A DNA stretch of 64,000 nucleotides from a bacterium (GTDB lineage: Bacteria > Acidobacteriota > Polarisedimenticolia > Polarisedimenticolales > Polarisedimenticolaceae). Of the stretch, positions 42,200-51,283 are shown one piece after another. Position numbers and translations under genes: made by a program. The notes under the pieces are model-generated. The model was not told the origin of the DNA and searched no databases. It worked only from the letters and a program-made list of their open reading frames with translations. The stretch covers positions 27,179 to 91,178 of the forward strand of contig JAAELQ010000292.1 in assembly GCA_024226515.1 (NCBI GenBank), given 5' to 3'. Position 1 is the first letter of the stretch; each line of letters opens with the position of its first letter.

Positions 42200-44296
42200 C
42201 TACTTGCCGTCGTCCGCCGAGTGGAGTCGATTGGCCAGATCGACCAGCGGTTCGGCTTTGTAGATCAGCGGCACCATCCGCTTGCCGATCTTCGTGAACA
42301 GCGCGAGCTTGTTGCGTCTCGCGCTATACACCAGGTGGTGTCGTTTCACTCCGCCGAAGTCGAGCCACACGGTCTCCTCGTCGGGCCTGGGGTTGTGCGA
42401 CACGATGAACACGGCGGACTTCTCGAGCCCGACCGACTTCCTCAGGGCCTTGACCTCGCGTTTCGTGTAGCCGGCCGGATGGGTCACGCTCCGAAGTCGA
42501 TTCCACGTCAGCTGGTGCATCAGCCTGGGATGTTGCCGGACGTTGATCAACTCGTCCCGCGTGACCGATTCGATCGGCGGACCGGCGTGACAGGCCACGA
42601 AGTCCCTGGAGTGAACGACATACGGCAGCAGGTCGTAAAACTTCTGCAGGGACTCGACATAAGCGTCTCCCCGCAGCTCACGGGCGCGCTTGTGCCAGAA
42701 GCGTCCCTGCTGCACGCCGTCTCTGGTCAGCTCGGGAGAGAAGCTGTCGTGGTTGCCGCGCAGGTGAATCACGCCACGCGGGAAAGCCTGCATGAGCTTG
42801 AGCGTGAAGTCCGTCATCAACAGGGACGAGTCCATTTCGTGCCAGCCCTGGTCGTCCTCCACGTGTACCAGGTCGCCCAGCAGCACGAGGCACGCCCGTT
42901 CGAGCTTCATCTCGTCCAGGACGCGGTTTCCGATCAGGATGCGCAGTAGGTTGTCCAGGTTGGCGTGCAGATCGCCGACGACGATCGGGACGGTGTCGTC
43001 CGGCAGCTCGACCAACCCTCCGGGGCGCCCGAGCGAGTCCGCGGGGCGCCGCACGTCCTGCTCGAGAGCCTTCGTCACCTCTCGCAGAGATTCGTGGGCT
43101 TCATCCGGTTCCAGCATGCGGATCGGGCCGCCGAACAGCTCGGTGATCTCGCGGAGGCGCGCGAGGCGATCGGCGCGGGGTTTGTCTTTCAACGCGGGGT
43201 CCGTGATGCCGACCACGCTCGTTCCCGTCGGCGAGTGCAAATCAACCAGCGCCAGGTGGTCGCCCTCGTTCACGATATCCAGCTGACCGGAGCCCTCCTT
43301 CGGAAGTTGCGGGGTGATCAGTCGGTCCCGCCCGCCCTTGCCGATGCGGAGCCGTTTGCCCTTTCCGAGTCGGATGAAGCCGGCGATACCCGCCGCGCCG
43401 GCAGCGGGATCGAAGACGATCACGCGGCGCACCTTCGAATCGTCCTCCGGATCGGTGGGAAGGTCGAGATGCACCTGCAGCGTCTGAGGTCCGACCGTCA
43501 CCTCGATCGGTAGCTGACGGAAAGACACCTTGGTCCCGGTGCCGCTCAGTTGCATTCGCTCCAGGGCGCCCAGCACCGGGCCGCCTCCCGTCAAACGCTC
43601 CAGCAGCCGCGGCAGCAAGCCCTTCTTCTTGGACGCCGGCGTTTCCGCCGCTTCCGTGCGCCATGCCGGTAACTCGGAGCCCGGAACATCCTCGAACGCC
43701 TTCGGGGTCCCACCGAATCGATCCCGTACGAAGACGATCATTCCTCCGCGATGGAGGTAGTGGGCCACTCGGCGGTAGATCTCGAGCTGTCGGCGGACGT
43801 GTTCCTCGCTCAGCTCGAGATCGACGGGGTGCGTCTGGCGGTAGGCTCGATCCTGGCGCGCGGCGAAGAGCTCGCCCGCGTCCGGAAGCAGGAACTCGAA
43901 CGCGAAGCTGCGCAGCCGCGACCACCGGCTCTTGCCCCCAGGCATCCGGATCCTCGTCAGCTGCAGATCCAGCGGTGGCGCTGCATCGAGCCACGCCTTC
44001 TCGAACACCGACAGGCCCTCGACGTGCCCGCGGAACGGGAATCCCAGGTGAATCTCACGCGGCCGGAACGTGAGCTCCCGCGAGCGCCACCAGCGGTCTC
44101 GCGCGAGATCGAGATAGCCCTCTTCGGGCCAGCCGCGGATGGCGGTGATCTCGGACGTTTTTCCCGAACCGGGAGGCCCGGTGACGATCAGCTGCCGATA
44201 GCCGATCCACGCCGGGAACTGCAGGCCGTGATACGTCTGCAGACGTCGGACGTCGCGGAGCTCGGTGCCGGGCGGATCCTCGGTCCCAACAGCCAT
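42200..44296 (-). CDS. P-loop kinase-like and metallophosphoesterase fusion
   Basis: 698 residues from ATG 44296. Residues 36-50 are a Walker A motif, LIVTGPPGSGKTSEI. The middle (250-380) is beta-rich and unassigned. The C-terminal half is a calcineurin-type phosphoesterase: GDLHAN (441-446), LGDLVHVED (473-481), RGNHDS (513-518) and ACHAGPP (568-574) are the metal-binding blocks I-IV of the PPP/ApaH group. The arrangement recalls polynucleotide kinase-phosphatases, but no ligase is present. It lies 28 bases after the phosphate transporter gene, in a cluster with DUF47, PstS and PPK2 genes, so a role in phosphate, polyphosphate or nucleotide metabolism is more likely. Confidence 0.82.
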   Translation of the reverse strand: MAVGTEDPPGTELRDVRRLQTYHGLQFPAWIGYRQLIVTGPPGSGKTSEITAIRGWPEEGYLDLARDRWWRSRELTFRPREIHLGFPFRGHVEGLSVFEKAWLDAAPPLDLQLTRIRMPGGKSRWSRLRSFAFEFLLPDAGELFAARQDRAYRQTHPVDLELSEEHVRRQLEIYRRVAHYLHRGGMIVFVRDRFGGTPKAFEDVPGSELPAWRTEAAETPASKKKGLLPRLLERLTGGGPVLGALERMQLSGTGTKVSFRQLPIEVTVGPQTLQVHLDLPTDPEDDSKVRRVIVFDPAAGAAGIAGFIRLGKGKRLRIGKGGRDRLITPQLPKEGSGQLDIVNEGDHLALVDLHSPTGTSVVGITDPALKDKPRADRLARLREITELFGGPIRMLEPDEAHESLREVTKALEQDVRRPADSLGRPGGLVELPDDTVPIVVGDLHANLDNLLRILIGNRVLDEMKLERACLVLLGDLVHVEDDQGWHEMDSSLLMTDFTLKLMQAFPRGVIHLRGNHDSFSPELTRDGVQQGRFWHKRARELRGDAYVESLQKFYDLLPYVVHSRDFVACHAGPPIESVTRDELINVRQHPRLMHQLTWNRLRSVTHPAGYTKREVKALRKSVGLEKSAVFIVSHNPRPDEETVWLDFGGVKRHHLVYSARRNKLALFTKIGKRMVPLIYKAEPLVDLANRLHSADDGK

Positions 44297-44311
44297 GGAT
44301 GCGTAGGCTCG

Positions 44312-44325
44312 GCCCCCGGAGGGGC
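44312..44325 (-). other. Small GC hairpin between pit and the fusion gene
   Basis: GCCCC (44312-44316) pairs with GGGGC (44321-44325) around loop CGGA; it touches the pit stop codon and lies 16 bases before the start of the fusion gene. It could shape the shared mRNA; no T-run follows. Confidence 0.3.
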
Positions 44326-45575
44326 TACCCGAACACGCCCTTGAAGAAGTAGAAGAAGAACGCCGCCAGGACAGCCCCGATCGGAAGCGTGACCAGCCAC
44401 GACGTCACGATCCCGACGATGACGCGCAGATCGATGGCAGCGATGCCCCGCGCGAGCCCGACGCCCAGCACCGCCCCGACGATGATGTGCGTCGTCGAAA
44501 CCGGCAGCCCCAATCGAGAAGCGAGGACCACGGTGGCGGCCGCGGCGAGCTCCGCGCAGAATCCGCGGCTTGGCGTCAGTTCGGTGATCCGCTTGCCGAT
44601 CGTTCGCATCACGCGGTAGCCCATCGTGGCCAGCCCGATCACGATGCCGCCGCCGCCGAGCAGGAGAATCCAGATCGGCAGGGCCGACTTCTGTGCCACC
44701 TCGCCCGTTTTGGCGATGCTGACCACGGCGGCCAGAGGCCCGATTCCGTTGGCCACGTCGTTGGAGCCGTGAGCAAAAGCCATCGAGCAGGCGGTGAACA
44801 CGCACAGCGGCGCGAATACCTTCTCCACACTGGCGTAGTGAAAATCGCGCTCGGCGTTCTCGTCGGCCATGTGGATCCTGCTCAGCAGGAGCTTGCCGAC
44901 CACGGCGATGATCAACCCGACACCGATGGCGATGAACAGACTCTGCCAGGCCGAGAGCTCGAGCTTGAGGTGCTTGAGACCCTTGAACATCGTGACGAGC
45001 GCGATCAGGAGACCCATCAGGAAGACGTAGATCGGTCCGTAGCGCTTGGCCGCGAGAAACGGAGACTTGGCGTCGAGGATGAACTTGCGCACGCTGAGGG
45101 TCAGCAGAAAGGCGATGGTCGCGCCGACGAGGGGAGAGACGATCCAGCTGGCCACGATCCCGCCGACCTTCTGCCAGGCCACGGCCTGCATGCCGAGCCC
45201 CGTGACACCGAAGCCGACGAGCGCGCCGACGATCGTGTGCGTCGTCGACACCGGCCAGCCGAAGTAGCTGGCCACCATCAGCCAGATGCCGGCGGCCAGC
45301 AGCGCGGAGAGCATCCCGAACACCAAGATGTCCGGCGAGGGGACGAGCTCTGCATTGATGATGCCCTTGCGTATGGTGCCGGTGACGTGCCCTCCCGCCA
45401 GGACGGCACCCGTAAACTCGAAGACCGCGGCAATCAAGATCGCCTTCTTGACCGTGATCGCGCCCGAGCCGACGGACGTCCCCATGGCGTTGGCGACGTC
45501 GTTCGCACCGACGCCCCACGTCATGTAGAGCCCGAAGATGATGGCCAGTGTTATGTAAACTGCCGCGAGTTCCAT
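44325..45575 (-). CDS. pit: PiT-family inorganic phosphate transporter
   Basis: 416 residues with about ten membrane helices in two inverted halves. The signature GANDVANAMG occurs at 23-32 and its counterpart GSNDVANGIGPLAAV in the second half; PVSTTHTIVGAL and PVSTTHIIVGAV are the paired transport motifs. It imports phosphate with H+ or Na+ or as metal phosphate. It starts 26 bases after the DUF47 gene, a usual pairing in which the PhoU-like protein controls Pit. Confidence 0.95.
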   Translation of the reverse strand: MELAAVYITLAIIFGLYMTWGVGANDVANAMGTSVGSGAITVKKAILIAAVFEFTGAVLAGGHVTGTIRKGIINAELVPSPDILVFGMLSALLAAGIWLMVASYFGWPVSTTHTIVGALVGFGVTGLGMQAVAWQKVGGIVASWIVSPLVGATIAFLLTLSVRKFILDAKSPFLAAKRYGPIYVFLMGLLIALVTMFKGLKHLKLELSAWQSLFIAIGVGLIIAVVGKLLLSRIHMADENAERDFHYASVEKVFAPLCVFTACSMAFAHGSNDVANGIGPLAAVVSIAKTGEVAQKSALPIWILLLGGGGIVIGLATMGYRVMRTIGKRITELTPSRGFCAELAAAATVVLASRLGLPVSTTHIIVGAVLGVGLARGIAAIDLRVIVGIVTSWLVTLPIGAVLAAFFFYFFKGVFG

Positions 45576-45601
45576 GCGTCAATTCGCTCCGGGACTCCGA
45601 T

Positions 45602-46282
45602 TCAGCGCGCGACCAGTAACCGCAACCGGTCGCCCACGTCTTCAGCGTAGTCGGCGATGTCCCCGACTCTCTGGATCAACTCGTACCACAGGAACAGGGA
45701 CAGCGGCTTCATCCGGTCTTCCAGCTTGAACAGCGCCCGGACCAGGTCCATCGCCTGTTCGTCTGTCTCCGTCTCGATCCGGCCGAGCTCTTCCACCATC
45801 TCCAGAACGTGCTCGACGCCTCGCCCGCGGAAGCCCATCTCCACCAGCTCGTCCAGCTCTCCGATGATCTGTGCGCACTGCGTCGTGGCATCCATCGTCC
45901 GCTGGACGAAGGCCGGCAGGCGTTTGGCGATCTCCTCGTCCATCTCGACCCTGCGCAGCGTGAGCAGCCCGGCCACGTCCTGGGCCGAATCGGCGATCGA
46001 GTCCTGCGCGTTGAGCAGATCCAGCAAGTCCCGACGATCGACGGGCAGGAACAGGCTCTTCGGGAGTGTCGAGCGGATCTGGTTCTTCACGTCGTCGGCC
46101 TGACCCTCGAGCTCGAAGATGCGGTCCTTGATCCGATCGACCTCGTCTTGCTTGCCGGCCAGAAGCGCCTCGACGAGCGGCACGACCTCGGCCACACACT
46201 GCTCGACGATCTTCATGTGCTGTTGAACGGGCCCGAACGGCGACTTCGCGAACAGCGCGGCGATCGGGTTGGTGGTTCGCAT
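45602..46282 (-). CDS. DUF47 PhoU-like phosphate regulator
   Basis: 226 residues from ATG 46282 after GAGGAG. It is all-helical with the acidic metal-binding motifs of PhoU-like proteins (RIKDRIFELEGQADDVKNQI, LLNAQDSIADSAQDVAGLL, ETDEQAMDLVRALFKLED). DUF47 (TIGR00153) proteins accompany Pit transporters and probably regulate them. First gene of the DUF47-pit-fusion operon. It diverges from the PstS-like gene across 174 bases. Confidence 0.92.
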   Translation of the reverse strand: MRTTNPIAALFAKSPFGPVQQHMKIVEQCVAEVVPLVEALLAGKQDEVDRIKDRIFELEGQADDVKNQIRSTLPKSLFLPVDRRDLLDLLNAQDSIADSAQDVAGLLTLRRVEMDEEIAKRLPAFVQRTMDATTQCAQIIGELDELVEMGFRGRGVEHVLEMVEELGRIETETDEQAMDLVRALFKLEDRMKPLSLFLWYELIQRVGDIADYAEDVGDRLRLLVAR

Positions 46283-46456
46283 GACGCTCCTCTCGGTGAA
46301 AAGAATTAACATGATAACTCAACAGAACGGCGACCGTCGGCCCTGCAGGCTTCTATCAGACCCAAACTGTCGCTTTTAGCCTCACGCGGCGCATGGGTGG
46401 TAGATAGTAAACTTGATTGGTTGTGCCCTGTGAGCTGCCGGGGGGATGGAGAACAC

Positions 46457-47341
46457 TTGAAGCATCTGATCGCAATCGTCACCCTCGCCACACTCATGGC
46501 ATGCGCATCGACTTCGCGTGACGATTCCGATGGGCGGCGGCTGATCCAGAACAAGGGATCGGACTCCATGGTGACCGTCGCCCTGGCCTGGGCGGAGGCC
46601 TACAAGAAGGTGGCGCCCGACGTCGGCGTCGCAGTCAGCGCCGGCGGCTCCCGCACCGGGATCGCGGGGCTGCTGAACGGTACCGTCGATATCGCCAACG
46701 CGACGCGCACCATGACACCCGACGAGCTGGAGCAGGCCGAGCGGCACGGGATCCGCCCCGCGGAGATGATCGTCGGCTACGACGCCCCCGCGTTCATCGT
46801 GCACGAAGACAATCCGATCGATCGATTCTCCCTGGACCAGCTCGCCGAGATCTACGGCGAGGGAGGAGCGACCGAGCGCTGGAGCCAGCTCGGTGTCCGG
46901 GTGCCCGGCTGCGAGAGTGACGAAATCGTCCGGGTGGCCCGGCAGGACAGCTCCGGCACGCAGGCGCACCTGCGTCGAAGGGTCCTGGGTCCCGAGCGCA
47001 ACTACAAGCTCGGGTCGAGGGATATGCAGGGATCGATCGATGTCGTCCGCCTGGTGTCCCGAACACCCTGCGCGATCGGCTATACCGCGCTGGCCTACGC
47101 TCCTCCCGCCGAGGTCAAGATCCCGTGCATCGTGACCGGCGACGAGGGCGACTGCAGTGTCCCGTCCATCCAGAGTGCGGTGGACGGCACCTATCCGTTG
47201 GCGCGACCGCTGTTGATGTACACCGACGGGGAACCGAGCGGTGTCGTCAAGGACTTCGTGGACTGGGTCGTCGGCGACGAGGGTCAGTGTCTCGTCCGAC
47301 ATCGCGGCTACGCGCCGCTGCGCCCGGTATTCTGTCCCTGA
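46457..47341 (+). CDS. pstS: PstS-like phosphate-binding lipoprotein
   Basis: 294 residues from TTG 46457, with GGAG five bases before it. LKHLIAIVTLATLMACAS is a lipoprotein signal with Cys in the lipobox LMAC. The mature protein has NKGSDSMVTVALAWAEAY and SAGGSRTGIAGLLNGTVDIA, the phosphate-binding loops of PstS-type proteins, and RQDSSGTQAHLRR in the second lobe. No PstCAB genes are near, so it may feed Pit, sense phosphate, or act with distant partners. The TTG start could keep expression low. Confidence 0.9.
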   Translation: MKHLIAIVTLATLMACASTSRDDSDGRRLIQNKGSDSMVTVALAWAEAYKKVAPDVGVAVSAGGSRTGIAGLLNGTVDIANATRTMTPDELEQAERHGIRPAEMIVGYDAPAFIVHEDNPIDRFSLDQLAEIYGEGGATERWSQLGVRVPGCESDEIVRVARQDSSGTQAHLRRRVLGPERNYKLGSRDMQGSIDVVRLVSRTPCAIGYTALAYAPPAEVKIPCIVTGDEGDCSVPSIQSAVDGTYPLARPLLMYTDGEPSGVVKDFVDWVVGDEGQCLVRHRGYAPLRPVFCP

Positions 47342-47399
47342 GTCGACGCTCGCCACTACCGACACAGGCGCCGATGGAGCCTGTAGCAAGGAGTTGTTC

Positions 47400-48374
47400 A
47401 TGCCGCCCAGAACACAGCGCACGCCACGCGACAAGAGCTCAACGGCGCACGTTCGACCAACGTCCAGGATCCGGGCGGTCGTGGCGCGAGTCGACGTCGC
47501 GGACGAGTTCGTCGCCGGGGCCGAACAGATCCTCGCCGTGCGGAAGGGCATCAAGAAGAAGGACCGCAAGGAGCTGGTCGACGCCGCGCTCACGAAGTAC
47601 TTCCAGTCCGAGCTTCTCAAACCCTACCAGGCCGAGCTGATCAAGGCGCAGCAGCATCTGGAGCAGACGGACCGCAAGGCGATCATCCTGTTCGACGGCA
47701 GGGACGCGTCGGGCAAGGGCGGCACGATGCGCCGCGTCACGCGCTACATGAACGAGAAACGGTATCGCACGGTGGCGCTCGGCAAGCCCACGGAGCTGCA
47801 GCGAACCGAGCTGCACATGAAGCGCTACATCGAGCACTTCCCCCATGCCGGAGAGATCGTGCTGTTCGACCGCAGCTGGTACAACCGCGCGCTGGTCGAA
47901 CCGGTCATGGGGTTCTGCACGCCGCTGCAGTACAAGCGCTTCATGGACAAGGTCGTCGGATACGAAGAGCGCATCATCGCCGACAACATGACGACGTTGA
48001 TCAAGCTCTACTTCTCGGTCTCCAAGAAGGAACAGGCTCGTCGGTTCGAGCGCAGGAAGAACGACCCGCTGCGTCACTGGAAGCTGAGCGAGGTCGACCT
48101 TCAGGCCCAGGATCTGTGGGACGAATTCACCGACGCGAAGTACCGACTACTGCAGAAGACCCATACCCCGAAGACACCGTGGTTCATCATTCGCTCCGAC
48201 GACAAGGCGCTCGCCCGGCTGGAGACGATCAAGCTGATCCTCACGCAGATCAAGTACAAGGGTCGGAGCCGCACACTGGACTTCTCCGCCGATCCGAATA
48301 TTGTCATCCGGGGGGACAAAGAGCTCACGATCATGCGCAAACAGAAGCGCAGGCACGGTAGATTCACCGGCTGA
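47400..48374 (+). CDS. ppk2: Polyphosphate kinase 2, copy 1
   Basis: 324 residues from ATG 47400 after AAGGAG. Walker A is LFDGRDASGKGGTMRR and the lid and Walker B region is IVLFDRSWYNRALVEPVMGF. PPK2 moves phosphate between polyphosphate and nucleoside di- or monophosphates. The N-terminal 90 residues are basic and variable. The second PPK2 gene starts 22 bases downstream. Which class (ADP, AMP or both) cannot be told by eye. Confidence 0.94.
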   Translation: MPPRTQRTPRDKSSTAHVRPTSRIRAVVARVDVADEFVAGAEQILAVRKGIKKKDRKELVDAALTKYFQSELLKPYQAELIKAQQHLEQTDRKAIILFDGRDASGKGGTMRRVTRYMNEKRYRTVALGKPTELQRTELHMKRYIEHFPHAGEIVLFDRSWYNRALVEPVMGFCTPLQYKRFMDKVVGYEERIIADNMTTLIKLYFSVSKKEQARRFERRKNDPLRHWKLSEVDLQAQDLWDEFTDAKYRLLQKTHTPKTPWFIIRSDDKALARLETIKLILTQIKYKGRSRTLDFSADPNIVIRGDKELTIMRKQKRRHGRFTG

Positions 48375-48396
48375 GACCGGACGGAGCGACAACGCG

Positions 48397-49341
48397 ATGA
48401 AAGCCTCCACGAAAGCCAAGGCTGCCAAGGTCAAGTCCGCCGAATCCGACCGGCCGGTACCCGCCCCGGACGCGCCGCGGACGAAGCTCCGCGAACACAC
48501 GGCGTTCAAGGCCAGCGAGTCGGACGGAACCAAGGACCGCGTCTCCGTCATGGTCAAGAAGTCGACCGTCAGTTACGAGCGGCAGCTCCACGAGCTGCAG
48601 ATCGAGCTGCTGAAGATGCAGGGCGAGGTCCGCGCCAAGGGGATGCGGGTGATGCTGCTGTTCGAGGGGCGCGACGCGGCCGGCAAGGGCGGCACGATCA
48701 AGCGTTTCACCGAGCACATGAACCCGCGCGGCGCGCGCGTGGTGGCGCTCGAGAAGCCGAGCGACCGGGAACGCACGCAGTGGTACTTCCAGCGCTACGT
48801 CGCGCACCTGCCGGCGGCCGGCGAGATCGTGCTCTTCGATCGCAGTTGGTACAACCGGGCCATGGTCGAGCCGGTCATGGGCTTCTGCACCGACGAGGAG
48901 AACAAGCGCTTCATCAAGGACGTTCCGCTGTTCGAGCAGATGCTGGTCAAGGACGGCATCAAGCTGTTCAAGTTCTACTTCTCGGTATCCAAGAAGGAGC
49001 AGCTCCGACGGTTCAAGTCGCGCCACGGCGACCTGCTCAAGCAGTACAAGATCTCCCCCGTGGACAAGCAGGCGCAGGAACTGTGGAATCAGTACACGGT
49101 GAAGAAGTTCCAGATGCTGTCGGAGACCAATCGCACGGTCGCTCCCTGGATCATCGTTCGCTCCGACGTCAAGAAGCTCGCTCGCCTGAACTGCATCAAG
49201 TACGTCCTGTCCCAGATCGACTACGCCGACAAGACGAACGCCGAGAAGCTAGAGATCGATCCGAACATCATCGTATCCGGCATCGACGAGCTGAGGATGA
49301 TGGAAGAGAACCTGATGAAGCCCAAGTCGCTTCCTGGATGA
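48397..49341 (+). CDS. ppk2: Polyphosphate kinase 2, copy 2
   Basis: 314 residues from ATG 48397. Walker A is LFEGRDAAGKGGTIKR and the lid region IVLFDRSWYNRAMVEPVMGF. It is a clear paralogue of the preceding gene but differs widely outside the motifs, so the two probably have different nucleotide preferences. The first 50 residues are Lys-rich and low in complexity. Co-transcribed with copy 1, downstream of the phosphate-binding protein. Confidence 0.95.
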   Translation: MKASTKAKAAKVKSAESDRPVPAPDAPRTKLREHTAFKASESDGTKDRVSVMVKKSTVSYERQLHELQIELLKMQGEVRAKGMRVMLLFEGRDAAGKGGTIKRFTEHMNPRGARVVALEKPSDRERTQWYFQRYVAHLPAAGEIVLFDRSWYNRAMVEPVMGFCTDEENKRFIKDVPLFEQMLVKDGIKLFKFYFSVSKKEQLRRFKSRHGDLLKQYKISPVDKQAQELWNQYTVKKFQMLSETNRTVAPWIIVRSDVKKLARLNCIKYVLSQIDYADKTNAEKLEIDPNIIVSGIDELRMMEENLMKPKSLPG

Positions 49342-49401
49342 TCGAGGGACGCGTATACTCTCGACGGAAGAGTTCACGCAGCACCCAGGGAGCGTCACGT
49401 G

Positions 49402-49914
49402 ATGCACGAATCGAGATCTTCGGGAATCGCCCTTGCCGTCGCGGCACTGCTGACCCTGGCCGGCGCGTCCGGATGCTTCGCCGAGGGTGAGACGGCCGCC
49501 TTCGCCGAGCAAGACGCGCGGGAGCGCAAGGCGGCGATCGCTTTCGCCGAGAGCCGTGGCCTCGACATCTCGAAGGCGGCGGAGTCCGGGACGGGCGTGT
49601 GGAGCCTGGCCATCGAGCCCGGCGAGGGGCCGCAGGTCCAGTCCTCGGACACGGTCAAGGCTCACTGCACCGGCTGGCTCGCGGACGGCACCAAGTTCTG
49701 GTCGTCGCACGACGGTCCGGGCAAGCCGATGGTCAACGCGGTCACCGGCTTCGTGAAGGGCTTCACCGAGGGACTGCAGACGATGAAGGCCGGCGGCAAG
49801 TCGCTGTTCATCTTCCCCGGGCGGCTGGGCTATGGCCCCAACGGCAACCCGCGCGCGAAGATCCCGCCCAACGCCACGCTGGTCTTCGAAGTCGAGCTGC
49901 TCGGGATCGAGTGA
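49402..49914 (+). CDS. FKBP-type peptidyl-prolyl isomerase, probable lipoprotein
   Basis: 170 residues from ATG 49402 (GTG 49399 is equally placed after AGGGAG). The signal has LAGASGC, a possible lipobox with Cys at about 26. The FKBP domain follows: VKAHCTGWLADGTKFWSS, FVKGFTEGLQTMKAGGKS, YGPNGNPRAKIPPNATLVFEVELLGI. It would catalyse proline isomerisation in the periplasm and help fold exported proteins. Confidence 0.92.
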   Translation: MHESRSSGIALAVAALLTLAGASGCFAEGETAAFAEQDARERKAAIAFAESRGLDISKAAESGTGVWSLAIEPGEGPQVQSSDTVKAHCTGWLADGTKFWSSHDGPGKPMVNAVTGFVKGFTEGLQTMKAGGKSLFIFPGRLGYGPNGNPRAKIPPNATLVFEVELLGIE

Positions 49915-49921
49915 CGCTCAG

Positions 49922-49940
49922 CGTCGCGAGCTACGCGACG
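49922..49940. terminator. Hairpin between convergent genes
   Basis: CGTCGCG (49922-49928) pairs perfectly with CGCGACG (49934-49940) around loop AGCTA, eight bases after the FKBP stop and before the 3' end of the beta-helix gene on the other strand. No T-run is present, so termination is only suggested by position. Confidence 0.4.
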
Positions 49941-50011
49941 TCCGAGGTCGAAGTAACGAGCGACGAGATCCGCAGATGGGACCGCGGCTCCGCGTCCGAG
50001 GCCAGCGCGCC

Positions 50012-51187
50012 CTAGCAGGGGCCGGCGGCGCCCGTCGTACCGGCGATGTTGTCGCCGAACGACACGGCGTTGCCCGCTTCGTCGCACACCTCGGGCTCCG
50101 GACAGGCGGACGGAGATGGTGCGTTCGGGCACGGTCCGCCGTTGTCCAGCAGCGTGTTCCCGCCGAACGTATTCCCTCCCGTGCTCGCACCGATGAGGAT
50201 TCCCGGGCCACCGTTGCCGCTGAGCGTGTTGCGCGTGATGCTGTTGTGTTGGGATGCGCCGGCCAGTTCGAGCCCGGGGCTGGCGTTTCCCGTGTTGAGG
50301 ATGATGTTCCCTGCGACTTGCGTCTCGAACGCCTCGTCCAGCAGAACGGCGGCGAGGCCTGCCCCGCCGGCGGAGATCCGATTGCCGACGATCTTGCCCC
50401 GGTAGAAGGTGCCGTCGACGTGAATGCCGTGGGTGGCGGCACCCTCGATCGTGTTGTTCACGATCTCGACCTGGCTGCCGTCGCCGATCTTGATCCCGGC
50501 GCCGGCCTGCGAATTCAGCACAACGTTGTCGCGAATGGTGACTCCGGCGCTCCAGCAACCCGCGTCGCAACCCAGCTCGATCCCGTGCACGTCCACTCCG
50601 CTGGAACCGAGAATCGTGTTGGAGGCAATCGTGCCCGTCCATCCTCCGCCTCCGGAGTCCAGCTTGGTGAGCCGGATCGCGGATTGATCGGTCCAGTTGA
50701 CGATCCGGATTCCGCGGATATCGACGAACGATGGGCGGTCGAGAAGCAGGCCGCTGCCGGGGATGGCAGCGATGGACCCCGCGATCTGCAGATCCTCCGC
50801 GACCAGATCGTATACGGATTCGGTCTTGATGCCGTGTCCCCCCTTGACGACGAGCGAACCGTTGCGAATCACGAGCTTGGTCAATCCAGTCGCTTCGATG
50901 ACGGCGTCGCTTCCGGATTCGTTGGTCAGCGTGAACCCGTTCAGGTCGATGTGCACGCTCTCGCCGAGGGCGACGCCGGTTACGTGGGATCCGACGATCT
51001 TGATCACCGGCGTCGTCGCGGGACCCGCGAGCGTGATATTCCGCGTGACGACGTAGTTGCCCTGGATGTCGCTCACGCTGCCGTCGAGCACGATGGGCTC
51101 GAAGATCGGAATCCGCCCCTCTTCCGCTTGGATCGCCGTGATAGTGAGGATAAAAAAAACCGACAGTAGGCCGCGAGATCCCGGCAT
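50012..51187 (-). CDS. Secreted right-handed beta-helix protein, copy 1
   Basis: 391 residues from ATG 51187 after GGGAGG, with a signal peptide ending near AIQA (20). The mature start EEGRIPIFEP is shared with the paralogue at 58548-59669. The rest repeats the parallel beta-helix pattern (NGFTLTNESG, IRNGSLVV, GIHVDGTFYRGKIVGNRI, NSITRNTLSGNGGPGI), as in NosD/pectate-lyase-like folds. The C-terminus holds CPNAPSPSACPEPEVC and ends SFGDNIAG...GPC. It may bind or cut polysaccharide; no catalytic set is certain. Confidence 0.82.
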   Translation of the reverse strand: MPGSRGLLSVFFILTITAIQAEEGRIPIFEPIVLDGSVSDIQGNYVVTRNITLAGPATTPVIKIVGSHVTGVALGESVHIDLNGFTLTNESGSDAVIEATGLTKLVIRNGSLVVKGGHGIKTESVYDLVAEDLQIAGSIAAIPGSGLLLDRPSFVDIRGIRIVNWTDQSAIRLTKLDSGGGGWTGTIASNTILGSSGVDVHGIELGCDAGCWSAGVTIRDNVVLNSQAGAGIKIGDGSQVEIVNNTIEGAATHGIHVDGTFYRGKIVGNRISAGGAGLAAVLLDEAFETQVAGNIILNTGNASPGLELAGASQHNSITRNTLSGNGGPGILIGASTGGNTFGGNTLLDNGGPCPNAPSPSACPEPEVCDEAGNAVSFGDNIAGTTGAAGPC

Positions 51188-51283
51188 GACTGCGCCTCCC
51201 TTACGTGCTTTTCCTATTCTAGGCCGCGCTGAGAACCTCAGCGGATCGAGCCGATCCAGATTGTTCGCGAGCCCGAAACGGGG

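Noticed and set aside
46367..46373. Pho box upstream of the PstS-like gene
   Set aside because: Only one CTGTCGC half-site was found; PhoB sites need a pair spaced by four bases.
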